Source: 34-65-8 sp963529855
Lineage (GTDB): Bacteria; Pseudomonadota; Alphaproteobacteria; Sphingomonadales; Sphingomonadaceae
Direction of reading: 5' to 3'
Length of the DNA: 64,000 bases
Assembly (NCBI GenBank): GCA_963529855.1
Contig: CAURZK010000002.1
Location: forward strand, 372,001 to 436,000
The notes beneath the pieces were generated by a model. That model was given only the letters and a program-made list of their open reading frames with translations. It was not told where the DNA came from and made no database searches. Made by a program: the position numbers and the translations under genes. Of this stretch, positions 17,127 to 25,741 are shown one piece after another (position 1 is the first letter of the stretch; each line of letters starts with the position of its first letter).

Positions 17127-18077
17127 ATGGCCGACACCGAGCATTTCGTGCGCGATGATGTACGCGCGTTCCTCGCCATGCTGGAAGCCATGGGCGGAAA
17201 AGGCGTCGAGCAGGTCGGGCATGTCGAAGGACGGCAGCAGATGCGCACGCTGGGCAGCCTGGCCGAAGCACCCGCACGCGATCTGGCCGTGGTCCGCGAT
17301 CTGGCATGTCCCGGGCCGGCGGGCGACATCCCCCTGCGCCTCTACGATCCGCGCGACAGCCGCGAGGCGGGCCCGTGCGTGATGTTCATTCACGGCGGCG
17401 GGTTCGTGATCGGCGATCTCGACGTCTACAATGCGATCTGCACCGAGATCGCCCATCAGCTCGACCTGCCGGTGGTGTCAGTCGACTATCGTCTTGCGCC
17501 GGAGCACCCCTTCCCCGCCGCTCCCGACGATTGCGAGGCGGCAGCGCGCTGGATCGCCTCCTCGCCGCCGGAACTTGGCCGCGAAGTCACCGGCCTCGTC
17601 ATCACGGGCGACAGTGCGGGCGGCAACCTGACGATCGTGACGACCAACCAGCTCGTCAACGAACCGGCGGCGGTTCCGGTGATCGTGCAGGCGCCGATCT
17701 ATCCCGTCGCAGACGAAGTGGGAAAGCACGCCAGCTTCAAGAGCTTTGCCGAAGGGTTCCTGCTGACCGCGGCATCGATGGCATGGTTTACAGAACAATA
17801 TGCCGGCGACCCCGCTGATCCGCGCCACACGCCGATGGTCGGATCATGTGCGAACACGCCGCCGACCGTGCTGTGCACCGCAGGGCTCGACCCCTTGCGC
17901 GATTCCGGGCGCAACTATGCCGCCCACCTGATCCAGCAGGGGACGGACGTCACCTATCTTGAATTTCCCGGCATCATCCACGGCTTCCTGACACTGCGCA
18001 AGGCGCTGCCTAGCGGCCAGCGCGACATCGACACCTTCCTTGCCGCGATAAAGCTGATGGTGGAGCGGTATCGCTGA
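17127..18077 (+). CDS. Alpha/beta hydrolase, hormone-sensitive lipase family
   Basis: Esterase of 316 residues acting on short acyl esters. The oxyanion motif is FIHGGGFVIGD, the nucleophile motif GDSAGGNL, the acid residue lies in GLDPLRDSG and the His in GIIHGFL, which together are the HSL (family IV) set. There is no signal peptide, so it is cytosolic. The start at 17127 is preceded by GGAGAGG at 5-bp spacing; a second ATG at 17115 lies inside that ribosome site. It is coupled to rppH by a TGATG overlap. The physiological substrate is unknown. Confidence 0.9.
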   Translation: MADTEHFVRDDVRAFLAMLEAMGGKGVEQVGHVEGRQQMRTLGSLAEAPARDLAVVRDLACPGPAGDIPLRLYDPRDSREAGPCVMFIHGGGFVIGDLDVYNAICTEIAHQLDLPVVSVDYRLAPEHPFPAAPDDCEAAARWIASSPPELGREVTGLVITGDSAGGNLTIVTTNQLVNEPAAVPVIVQAPIYPVADEVGKHASFKSFAEGFLLTAASMAWFTEQYAGDPADPRHTPMVGSCANTPPTVLCTAGLDPLRDSGRNYAAHLIQQGTDVTYLEFPGIIHGFLTLRKALPSGQRDIDTFLAAIKLMVERYR

Positions 18078-18550
18078 TGGACGAACTTGGTTATCGTCCC
18101 TGTGTCGGGGTCATGCTGGTGAATGCGGACGGGCTGGTGTTCGTCGGGCGCCGGATCGACAACCGCGAAGGCGACTGGTGGCAGATGCCGCAAGGCGGCG
18201 TGGACGATGGCGAGGACCTGCGCGATGCAGCCTTGCGCGAACTGGCCGAGGAAGTGGGCACCCGGCCGGAACACGTCAGCCTGATCGACACGATGCGCGA
18301 ACCGGTCCGCTACGACTTGCCCGAAGAACTGATGGGCAAGCTTTGGGGCGGCCGTTACCGCGGGCAGGAGCAGGTCTGGTACCTCGCCCGCTTTACCGGA
18401 TCGGATGCGGACATCGATCTGGAAGCGCACGATCCGCCAGAGTTCTGCGACTGGAAATGGGTCGAGCCCGACCAGCTTCCCGAACTGATCGTGCCGTTCA
18501 AGAAGCGCGTCTATCGCGCTGTTCTGGAAGAGTTTCGCGACCTGATCTGA
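18077..18550 (+). CDS. rppH: RNA pyrophosphohydrolase (Nudix)
   Basis: Converts 5'-triphosphate mRNA ends to monophosphates and so starts RNase E-dependent decay; 157 residues. The Nudix box begins GGVDDGEDLRDAALRE and continues LAEEVG. The opening GYRPCVGVMLVN and the WQMPQGG ahead of the box are RppH hallmarks that separate it from other Nudix hydrolases; KLWGGRYRGQEQVWYLARF is also typical. It begins in the stop codon of the esterase gene. A 7-bp hairpin over its stop codon separates it from the convergent TPR gene. Confidence 0.95.
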   Translation: MDELGYRPCVGVMLVNADGLVFVGRRIDNREGDWWQMPQGGVDDGEDLRDAALRELAEEVGTRPEHVSLIDTMREPVRYDLPEELMGKLWGGRYRGQEQVWYLARFTGSDADIDLEAHDPPEFCDWKWVEPDQLPELIVPFKKRVYRAVLEEFRDLI

Positions 18551-18563
18551 CGCAAGGCGTCAG
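18547..18563. terminator. Short hairpin between convergent rppH and TPR genes
   Basis: CTGACGC, loop AAG, GCGTCAG form a perfect 7-bp stem at the junction of two converging genes, covering both stop codons. There is no T run on either side, so it is at best a weak or factor-assisted bidirectional terminator. Confidence 0.45.
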
Positions 18564-19066
18564 TTCGATTGCGTCACCTGTGCATCGGGCATGACGGCTT
18601 CGGCCGTCAGGACGCGCTGCTGCGGTCCGCGCGCGATGGCACTGGCGAGCTGCCGGGTTTCGGCGCAGCTGTCACCGCACAGCTTTTCCAGCCGGGCAAG
18701 ATTCTTGCGCGCCTTTTCGACCGCGCCCTTTTCAGCCAGCGCCGCGCCCTCGCCCGAAATCGCAGCGAGGTTATCGGGCTCGCGCGCCAGGGCGACGCGG
18801 TAATATCCGATTGCCTTGCCCTGCAAGCCTTCGCGCCGCGCCGCCTCCGCCAGTTCGAGATAGACCGGGGTGTGACCCGGATCGACCGTCAGCGCCGCTT
18901 CGAAGGCATCGATCGCCTGCTGGGCATCGCCCGCTGCCAGAGCCGCGCGCCCTTCCGCCACCAGTGCCACGGCGCGCGGGTCGGCTTCTCTCGGGGCTGC
19001 CGCACCCATGCTGGCAGTCAATGCCAGAGCAAGCGACAGGGCAACGGCAGGGGCGGCAAATCGCAT
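18560..19066 (-). CDS. Secreted tetratricopeptide repeat protein
   Basis: Periplasmic protein of 168 residues. A Sec signal peptide (MRFAAPAVALSLALALTASM...) ends near AAAPREA. Two to three TPR units follow, from ALVAEGRAALAAGDAQQAI to IGYYRVALAREPDNLAAI, and then a tail with a CGDSC pair that could form a disulphide. The start at 19066 has AAGGAG 6 bases upstream; the earlier in-frame start at 19132 would place a hydrophilic extension before the signal sequence. The gene sits downstream of the rRNA methylase on the same strand. A scaffold or envelope role is likely but the partner is unknown. Confidence 0.8.
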   Translation of the reverse strand: MRFAAPAVALSLALALTASMGAAAPREADPRAVALVAEGRAALAAGDAQQAIDAFEAALTVDPGHTPVYLELAEAARREGLQGKAIGYYRVALAREPDNLAAISGEGAALAEKGAVEKARKNLARLEKLCGDSCAETRQLASAIARGPQQRVLTAEAVMPDAQVTQSN

Positions 19067-19125
19067 GGTCAGCTCCTTCAACAGGGCGAGACGAGAGGAC
19101 TCTGGGAGAGCCATAGCGGGCGAGG

Positions 19126-20307
19126 TTAACATGGCGAAGTTAGCCGCGCGATGAAAAATCCGTCCGTTCCGTCGCGATACGGCGTCAACCTGACGCCCCG
19201 CCCGCGTGCCATGCCCAGCGGCAAACCGGGATTTTCAGCGCGCCAACCCGGATGGGCGGCGAGGAACCGGTCGATCTGGCCCGCGCCTTCTGCATCGATC
19301 AGCGAACAGGTAACGTGGATCAGGCGGCCGCCGGGGCGGACGAGACCCGCGGCGAGATCGAGCAGCCGTTCCTGCACCGCGACATAACGCGCCAGCTCAG
19401 CCTCCGTCAGGCGCCAGCGCGCCTCCGGATTGCGGCGCCAGGTCCCGGTCCCCGAACAGGGCGCATCGACCAGTACGGCATCTGCGGCGCCGGCAAGGTC
19501 GCCCAGCACCTCCATCTCGCGGCCCGGATCGAGCAGGCGCGTCTCGATCATGCCAGCCCCGGCCCGCTCGGCACGCGGGGCGAGACGGGAGAGGCGCGCC
19601 CGGTCGGTGTCGCTGGCGATCAGCCGGCCGCGATTGTCCATCATTGCCGCGAGCGCGAGAGTTTTGCCCCCGCCGCCCGCGCACAGGTCGACGATCGTTT
19701 CTCCCGGCTGCGCGCCAACGGCGAGGCAGGCGAGCTGCGAACCGGTATCCTGCACCTCGACCAGCCCGTTGCGGTATTCGGCCCACTGTTCGATTTGCGT
19801 GCCGGATTCGAGCCGCAACCCCTGCGGCGCCTCGGTCGGGACGGCTGCTGCGGGCAGAGTCAGCGTTTCCCGGTCGGCCTTGAGCGTGTTGACGCGCAAG
19901 TCGAGCGGGGCACGGCCGAGCATGGCGCCGGCCTCGGCCCCGGCGATATCCGATGCGGCGAGCAGGTTGACGAGCCAATCGGGGGCAATCCCGCCCTTGG
20001 CCGCGATCTCGCCTGCAGCCACGGGTGCCGGGCCATAGGACGAGCCGTCGAACAGCGGTGCGATTTCAGGCTGCAGTTCGGCCAGCCGCAGCATCGCCGC
20101 GCGGCCATTGGCAGGCGGCGGTCCGCAAGCGCGGACAGCCCCGTAGACCAGTTCCCGCACGGCGCGCCGGTCCTTTGACCCGGCGTAGCGATTGGACCGG
20201 GCCCAGTCCGCGACCACGCGGTCGGCCGGAGCCCCTTGCGTGCGTGCGGCGGCGATTACGGCGTCGAGGATCTCGATCGCGGCCTGGACACGGGCGGCCG
20301 GTGTCAT
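19126..20307 (-). CDS. rsmB: 16S rRNA/tRNA (cytosine-C5) methyltransferase, RsmB family
   Basis: SAM-dependent m5C methylase of 393 residues. The SAM site is DLCAGGGGKTLALA, the PCS motif DAPCSGTGTWRRNP and the nucleophile Cys lies in VTCSLI, as in RsmB (Fmu/Sun) and related NOL1/NOP2 enzymes. The N-terminal 80 residues resemble a degenerate NusB-like RNA-binding region. It follows guaB by 15 bases, so the two are probably cotranscribed. The target RNA (16S C967 or another site) is not decidable from sequence. Confidence 0.9.
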   Translation of the reverse strand: MTPAARVQAAIEILDAVIAAARTQGAPADRVVADWARSNRYAGSKDRRAVRELVYGAVRACGPPPANGRAAMLRLAELQPEIAPLFDGSSYGPAPVAAGEIAAKGGIAPDWLVNLLAASDIAGAEAGAMLGRAPLDLRVNTLKADRETLTLPAAAVPTEAPQGLRLESGTQIEQWAEYRNGLVEVQDTGSQLACLAVGAQPGETIVDLCAGGGGKTLALAAMMDNRGRLIASDTDRARLSRLAPRAERAGAGMIETRLLDPGREMEVLGDLAGAADAVLVDAPCSGTGTWRRNPEARWRLTEAELARYVAVQERLLDLAAGLVRPGGRLIHVTCSLIDAEGAGQIDRFLAAHPGWRAENPGLPLGMARGRGVRLTPYRDGTDGFFIARLTSPC

Positions 20308-20322
20308 CGCAGTCTCCCCGCC

Positions 20323-21786
20323 CTAGCGCGTCGGATAATTGGGTGCCTCGCGCGTGATCGCGACGTCGTGGACATGGCTTTCGGCAAGGCCGGCATTGGT
20401 GATGCGCACGAACTGCGCCCGGTTGCGCAGCTCCTCGATCGTGCGGCTGCCGGTATAACCCATCGCCGCCTTCACCCCGCCGACGAGCTGGTGGATCACT
20501 TCGGCCGCAGGGCCCTTGTACGGCACTTGCCCCTCGATCCCCTCGGGCACCAGTTTCTGCGCGGAAATATCCTGCTGGAAATAGCGGTCGGCGCTGCCGC
20601 GCGCCATCGCGCCGACGCTGCCCATACCGCGGTACGACTTGTAGGCGCGGCCCTGATAAAGGAAGGTTTCGCCCGGTGCCTCGTCCGTCCCGGCGAGCAG
20701 CGAACCGACCATCACGCACGATGCGCCTGCGGCCAATGCCTTGGCCGCGTCGCCGCTCGTTCGCAGGCCGCCATCTGCGATCACCGGCACGCCCGACCTG
20801 GCGGCTTCCTCGGCGCTTTCCATAACGGCGGTAAGCTGCGGCACACCCACGCCTGCAACCACGCGGGTGGTGCAGATGGAGCCGGGGCCGATCCCGACCT
20901 TCACGCCATCTGCGCCTGCGTCGATCAGCGCGCGCGTCGCCTCTGCCGTGGCGACATTGCCAGCGATGACCTGGACCGAATTGGACAGACGCTTGGCCCG
21001 CTCCACCGCGCGCGCGACATCGGTGTTGTGGCCATGCGCGGTGTCGATGATGATCACGTCGACCTCGGCCTCGATCAGCGCCTCGGTCCGCTCGAAGCCC
21101 TTGTCGCCCACGGTCGTTGCAGCCGCCACGCGCAAGCGGCCGGAGCTGTCCTTGGTCGCGTTGGGGTAATTGACCGCTTTCTCGATATCCTTGACCGTGA
21201 TCAGGCCGATGCAGCGATAGGCGTCGTCGACGACCAGCAGCTTCTCGATCCGCCGCGCATGGAGCAGGCGGCGCGCCTCGTCCTGCCCAGTGCCGAGCGG
21301 CACGGTGGCAAGGTTGTCGGTGGTCATCAGTTCGCGCACCGGCTGAAGCGGGTTCTCGGCGAAGCGCACGTCGCGGTTGGTCAGGATGCCGCACAGCTTG
21401 CCGGTGGCATCGGTCACCGGGATACCGCTGATCCGGTGCTGATCCATCAGCGCCTGCGCTTCGCCCAAGGTTGCATCGGGCGCGATGGTGATCGGGTTGA
21501 CCACCATGCCGCTTTCGAACCGCTTGACCGCGCGTACCGCGGCGCATTGCTGTTCGACCGTCAGATTGCGGTGAAGGACGCCGATCCCCCCAAGCTGAGC
21601 CATGACGATCGCCATGTCCGCCTCGGTCACGGTATCCATTGCCGCCGACAGGACCGGGATATTGAGCCCGATCTCGCGCGTCAGGCGCGTGCGGGTGTCG
21701 GCCATGCTGGGCAGAACATCGCTTTCCGCCGGACGCAGCAATACGTCGTCGAACGTGAGGCCGAGGGGGATGTCGATATGTGCCAC
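20323..21786 (-). CDS. guaB: IMP dehydrogenase
   Basis: NAD-dependent oxidation of IMP to XMP, the first step to GMP; 487 residues. The catalytic barrel contains the Cys loop GPGSICTTR, the IMP-binding DGGLRTSGD and the flap YRGMGSVGAM, and is interrupted by a CBS pair (about residues 95-210). The start is taken as the GTG at 21786 giving MAHIDIPLGLTFDDVLL, which matches family N-termini; an ATG at 21822 would add 12 residues with no ribosome site. It lies upstream of rsmB and 59 bases downstream of the M28 peptidase gene. Confidence 0.96.
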   Translation of the reverse strand: MAHIDIPLGLTFDDVLLRPAESDVLPSMADTRTRLTREIGLNIPVLSAAMDTVTEADMAIVMAQLGGIGVLHRNLTVEQQCAAVRAVKRFESGMVVNPITIAPDATLGEAQALMDQHRISGIPVTDATGKLCGILTNRDVRFAENPLQPVRELMTTDNLATVPLGTGQDEARRLLHARRIEKLLVVDDAYRCIGLITVKDIEKAVNYPNATKDSSGRLRVAAATTVGDKGFERTEALIEAEVDVIIIDTAHGHNTDVARAVERAKRLSNSVQVIAGNVATAEATRALIDAGADGVKVGIGPGSICTTRVVAGVGVPQLTAVMESAEEAARSGVPVIADGGLRTSGDAAKALAAGASCVMVGSLLAGTDEAPGETFLYQGRAYKSYRGMGSVGAMARGSADRYFQQDISAQKLVPEGIEGQVPYKGPAAEVIHQLVGGVKAAMGYTGSRTIEELRNRAQFVRITNAGLAESHVHDVAITREAPNYPTR

Positions 21787-21845
21787 TGGTCGCTTTCCGC
21801 CGGGAGATTCGTGGCGGCCCATGTAACCGCAGTATCGGACACCGG

Positions 21846-23336
21846 CTAGGGGGCGGGCGTATTTTGTTCCCGCTTGCCCGGATGGCTCGCCGTGCTGGCG
21901 AAGTGACGCACCAGGTCGAGGTGCAGCAGCAGGTCCTGCGCTGCCCCGCCCAGCTCGACGCCGGCAGGCTTGTCCGCCGCCTGATGATAGCGTTCGCGCG
22001 TGTAGGCATCGAGCAGCGCGCGATCGGCAAAGCTGGAAGAAACCATCAGCGTCGGCACGTCGGCCTGAATCAGGGCCCAGCCATCCTGACGGCGCAAATA
22101 TTCGCGGGCCACATCGCGCCCCTCCACCCGGCGCCCGGCATCGGCCACGATCCGCGCCACCTCCTCGTCAAGCGGACCGAGCCCCTCCCCCACCAGCGCA
22201 ACCGGGGCGCCGCGCGGGGCAAGTGCGCTGGTATCGAGGTTGAACGCGGCCACGATCGTGTCGAGCGGCACCGGCGGTTCGCGGGTGAAGGCATAGGCGC
22301 CTAAAAGCCCCCATTCCTCTGCGGTCGTCGCGAGGAAATAGACGTCGCGGTCCAGTTTCGGCCCGGCCGCCAGCGCGCGCGCGATCTCCGTCAGCATGGC
22401 TAGGCCGCTGGCATTGTCGACCGCGCCATTGCACAGCCGGTCGGGCGCATCGGCAGGGCCGCATTGCCCGAAATGATCCCAATGCGCCAGCAGCAGCACC
22501 GCGCCCGCCGCGGGATTGCGACCCGGCAGACGGGCGATCAGGTTGTGCGTGCGGACCTCGACAAGCGCGGTGTGGGTATCCAGCGACAGCGTGAACGGCA
22601 GGGGCACAGCCCCGCCCTCTCGCTCCACCGCAGTGCGCAGTTGTTCGACCAGGCGATCGACGCCGGGCTGGCGCAGCGCAGCCTCGCGCTCGACCAGCAC
22701 AATGGGCGCAAGCGGGCGGTCCTCTCCGGCAAGGCGATATCCGCCCGCCTTGCGCGCTTCGACGACCGCGTCGAATTGCGCCCGTGTGCCGATCACCACG
22801 ACTGCCGCCGCGCCGGACACCGACAGTTTCTCGACCCGCTCGAACGGTTCTTCCCCGCCAAGCGTCACGACAACGCCGCGGCCGGCGAGTTCGATCGGAT
22901 CGATGGCCGCCCCGCGGCCAAGGAACACGGTCGGCACCCGGCTGACCAGATCACGCGGCTGCCAGCTCAGCACCGTGACGGCATCGGTCGGCAGCGACAG
23001 CGTGCGGCCGCGATCGGAAAACGACACCTTGCCCTGCGCAGGCGTGGCCATGACCAGATCGACCGGAGCAAACCACGGATTGGCGGGGTCGTTGGTGCCG
23101 GACACCAGCCCGGCCTCCTGCCATTCGCGCGCCAGATAGCGCAGCGTCTTCGCCTCGCCCTCGGTACCGGGCCGCCGCCCTTCGAAATCGTCGCTGGCGA
23201 GGACCGCGATATGCTGGGCAAGCGAGGCCTCGATCGCGTCAAGGCGCGCGGGCGGCGCCTGGCCGGGGCGCGCGGGCACGCAGGCGCCAAGCAGCAGCGC
23301 CAATGCCAGGCCGAGAAAAGCCGCCGATCGCGCCAC
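21846..23336 (-). CDS. M28 family zinc peptidase lipoprotein
   Basis: Aminopeptidase/carboxypeptidase-like protein of 496 residues with a lipoprotein signal ending LLGAC (Cys19), so attached to a membrane on the periplasmic side. Zinc and catalytic residues of clan MH are visible: AHWDHFG, GAVDNASG, TTAEEWGLLGA and the late YHQAADKP. A PA-like insert lies between the signal and the catalytic domain. The start is a GTG at 23336 with AGGGG just upstream. A role in peptide scavenging is likely. Confidence 0.9.
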   Translation of the reverse strand: MARSAAFLGLALALLLGACVPARPGQAPPARLDAIEASLAQHIAVLASDDFEGRRPGTEGEAKTLRYLAREWQEAGLVSGTNDPANPWFAPVDLVMATPAQGKVSFSDRGRTLSLPTDAVTVLSWQPRDLVSRVPTVFLGRGAAIDPIELAGRGVVVTLGGEEPFERVEKLSVSGAAAVVVIGTRAQFDAVVEARKAGGYRLAGEDRPLAPIVLVEREAALRQPGVDRLVEQLRTAVEREGGAVPLPFTLSLDTHTALVEVRTHNLIARLPGRNPAAGAVLLLAHWDHFGQCGPADAPDRLCNGAVDNASGLAMLTEIARALAAGPKLDRDVYFLATTAEEWGLLGAYAFTREPPVPLDTIVAAFNLDTSALAPRGAPVALVGEGLGPLDEEVARIVADAGRRVEGRDVAREYLRRQDGWALIQADVPTLMVSSSFADRALLDAYTRERYHQAADKPAGVELGGAAQDLLLHLDLVRHFASTASHPGKREQNTPAP

Positions 23337-23361
23337 TTGCCCCTGCTTGCCCCCTAATTAG

Positions 23362-24117
23362 TCATTCGGCGGTCCAGCCGCCGTCGATGCTCCAGTTCGC
23401 ACCAGTGACGTTGCCGGCCTCTTCCCGGCACAGGAACACTGCCAGCGAGCCGATTTCTTCGGGCTGAACGAAGCGCTTGGTCGGCTGCTTGGCCAGCAGG
23501 ACGTCGTTGATGACCTGCTCGCGTGTCAGGCCCCGCGCCTTCATCGTATCGGGGATCTGCCCTTCGACCAGCGGCGTCCAGACATAGCCGGGGCTGATGC
23601 AATTCGCAGTCACGCCCGATTGCGCCAGTTCCAGCGCCACGGTCTTGGTAAAGCCATCGAGCCCGTGCTTGGCTGCATTGTAAGCGCTCTTGAACGGCGA
23701 TGCGGTCTTCGAATGGGCGCTGGCGGTGTTGATGATGCGGCCCCAGCCCTTCGCTTTCATCCCCGGCACGGCGAGGCGGGTGGTATGGAAAACCGCCGTC
23801 AGGTTGAGCGCGAGGATCAGGTTCCACTTGTCGACCGGGAATTCCTCGACCGGGCTGACGTGCTGCATTCCGGCATTGTTGACCAGGATATCGACCGCCC
23901 CCGCCTCGGCCATCATCGCCTCGATCTGGGCGGCGTCGGTCAGGTCGGCGGCGGAATGGGTAGCGCCCAGTTCTGCGCACAAGGCAGCGATCGCACCGGT
24001 CTCGCCAAACCCGTTCAGCACGACCTCGGCCCCCTCGGCCCGCAGGGCGCGCGCCACAGCCAGCCCGATGCCCGAAGTCGAGCCGGTGACCAAAGCACGC
24101 TTGCCTTCGAGGAACAT
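23362..24117 (-). CDS. D-3-hydroxybutyrate dehydrogenase (SDR)
   Basis: NAD-dependent interconversion of 3-hydroxybutyrate and acetoacetate, the last step of PHB use; 251 residues. It opens MFLEGKRALVTGSTSGIG like known PhbDH/BdhA proteins, has NNAGMQHVSPVEEFP, the Tyr/Lys pair in YNAAKHG and the C-terminal SIDGGWTAE. The start at 24117 follows GGAG by 8 bases; an ATG at 24174 in the same frame adds an unrelated extension. It fits the PHA synthase and depolymerase genes at 54057-56630, although it is unlinked to them. Confidence 0.9.
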   Translation of the reverse strand: MFLEGKRALVTGSTSGIGLAVARALRAEGAEVVLNGFGETGAIAALCAELGATHSAADLTDAAQIEAMMAEAGAVDILVNNAGMQHVSPVEEFPVDKWNLILALNLTAVFHTTRLAVPGMKAKGWGRIINTASAHSKTASPFKSAYNAAKHGLDGFTKTVALELAQSGVTANCISPGYVWTPLVEGQIPDTMKARGLTREQVINDVLLAKQPTKRFVQPEEIGSLAVFLCREEAGNVTGANWSIDGGWTAE

Positions 24118-24223
24118 TGCCGACTCCGCTGCTTTGTTGGATAGGTGGCTGAACCGGTCCGCTTTTGCTGCCATTCCGGCGCCTGTCCAGCGCTATCGCG
24201 AACCACTCAGGAGAGGACTGTAG

Positions 24224-25081
24224 ATGAGGCTCAATCCGTTCGACGCAGACAATATCAACGTCGGGAGCACCGGCGGCGGATTTCCGGGCGGAGGTGGCGG
24301 TAAGATCGGATGCGGGACGCTGGTGATCGCGATCATCGGCGCCGTGGTATTCGGGCTCGACCCGATGCAGACGATCGGCACGCTGGGGGGCGGCCAGCCG
24401 GCGCAGGTCGAACAGCAGGCCGATCCGCAGTCGGTCGAAGAGCTGTGCAATTCGAACGCCTATGCACTGGAAACGTGCAATGCGCTAAGCTCGCTTAACC
24501 AGACATGGGAGCCGATCTTCGCCCAGGCGGGCATTCCGTTTCAGGCGCCCCGGCTCAATTTCGCCAGCGGCCAGTTCAACACCGGATGCGGCGCGGCATC
24601 TGTCGGCATGGGCCCGTTCTACTGCCCGGCGGACCAGGGCATCTACATCGATACGGGGTTTTACGAGACGCTGGAGGGGCAACTGGGCGCCGGCGGCGAT
24701 TTTGCACGCTATTACGTGATCGCGCATGAATACGGCCACCATATCCAGACGATCACCGGGATCACGAACCAGATCCGCAGCGCGCAGCAGCAGAACCCGC
24801 GCGCGGCAAACCAGCTGCAGGTGCTGATGGAACTGCAGGCCGATTGCTATGCCGGCGTCTGGGCGGGCCGCAATCGCAACCTGATCGAGCCGGGCGACAT
24901 GGAAGAAGGCCTGCGTGCAGCAAGCGCGATCGGTGACGACACGCTGCAACGAAACGCAGGTCAGCGCATTAACCCGGAAAGTTTCACTCATGGCACCAGC
25001 GCGCAGCGCATGCAGGCCTTGAGACTGGGGTTGGAGACCGGGGATGACACGCAGTGCGATCGCATCATTGAAGTGGGCTAG
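24224..25081 (+). CDS. Neutral zinc metallopeptidase (YpfJ family)
   Basis: Membrane-anchored predicted metalloprotease of 285 residues, PF04228. After a Gly-rich N-terminus (GSTGGGFPGGGGG) comes one helix (LVIAIIGAVVFGL), then the peptidase domain with AHEYGHHIQ and the downstream ligand region ELQADCYAGVWA. The family is widespread but its substrate is unknown. AGGAG lies 14 bases before the ATG, with GAGGA closer. Its last 38 bases overlap the next gene, which suggests that the two products work together. Confidence 0.92.
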   Translation: MRLNPFDADNINVGSTGGGFPGGGGGKIGCGTLVIAIIGAVVFGLDPMQTIGTLGGGQPAQVEQQADPQSVEELCNSNAYALETCNALSSLNQTWEPIFAQAGIPFQAPRLNFASGQFNTGCGAASVGMGPFYCPADQGIYIDTGFYETLEGQLGAGGDFARYYVIAHEYGHHIQTITGITNQIRSAQQQNPRAANQLQVLMELQADCYAGVWAGRNRNLIEPGDMEEGLRAASAIGDDTLQRNAGQRINPESFTHGTSAQRMQALRLGLETGDDTQCDRIIEVG

Positions 25082-25688
25082 CGTTGCGGCGCTGGGCATT
25101 GCCGCCCTCGCCGCGCCCCTGGCTGCGCAGAACCAACCCGGGATGCGTGATCGCAGCCCGGGCATGCGCGATATCGCCGCGACCCCGATCCAGGATCTCA
25201 ATCTGGCGCGGGACGAGATCCCCGCCGTGCTCCAGCGCGCAGCGATCGCAACGTACGAAGCGGACGGGCTTGATAACTGCGCCCAGATCGGCGCGGCCAT
25301 CGCAATGCTCGACGCAGCGCTAGGCCCCGATTTCGACGTTTCGGCCGACCAGCGGGACCAGATCTCCGTTGGGCGCATGGCCAAGAGCGCGATCGGGTCG
25401 CTGATGCCGTTCCGCAGCATCGTGAGAGAGATCACGGGCGCGGCCGACCATCAGCGGCAGTTTGAAGAGGCGATCTTCGCAGGCGCGGTGCGCCGCGGGT
25501 TTCTCAAGGGCCTCGGCCAGCAGCGCGGCTGCGCCTATCCCGCCAGACCGGCGTTCGCCAACGTGCGCGTCACCCAAGCGGATCGCATGGTGGGCGAAGC
25601 GGACATGCGCCTCGCACAGGCGCCGGAACCCCAGGCCCGTCGCGGCACCGTCGTATTCGTGTCGGAACCCGTGGTGCAGGACGATTGA
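25044..25688 (+). CDS. Secreted protein of unknown function
   Basis: Not recognised as a named family. The 214 residues start with a clear Sec signal peptide ending PLAAQ. A short PGMRD motif is repeated twice right after it, followed by an Ala-rich helical region with two cysteines (DNCAQIG and QRGCAYP) and an acidic C-terminus. It overlaps the metallopeptidase gene by 38 bases in another frame, so translation is probably coupled; it might be a partner or substrate of the protease (inference). A strong hairpin follows the stop. Confidence 0.7.
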   Translation: MTRSAIASLKWASVAALGIAALAAPLAAQNQPGMRDRSPGMRDIAATPIQDLNLARDEIPAVLQRAAIATYEADGLDNCAQIGAAIAMLDAALGPDFDVSADQRDQISVGRMAKSAIGSLMPFRSIVREITGAADHQRQFEEAIFAGAVRRGFLKGLGQQRGCAYPARPAFANVRVTQADRMVGEADMRLAQAPEPQARRGTVVFVSEPVVQDD

Positions 25689-25694
25689 ACGAAA

Positions 25695-25716
25695 CGGGGC
25701 CGCAATCGCGGCCCCG
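25695..25716. terminator. Strong hairpin between convergent genes
   Basis: CGGGGCCGC, loop AATC, GCGGCCCCG form a perfect 9-bp GC stem, 7 bases after the stop of the secreted protein gene and 26 bases before the end of the BlaR1-like gene. No T run follows on the plus strand. Position and symmetry suggest a bidirectional terminator. Confidence 0.7.
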
Positions 25717-25741
25717 CTCCCCTCACTATTCGCGGGCCGGA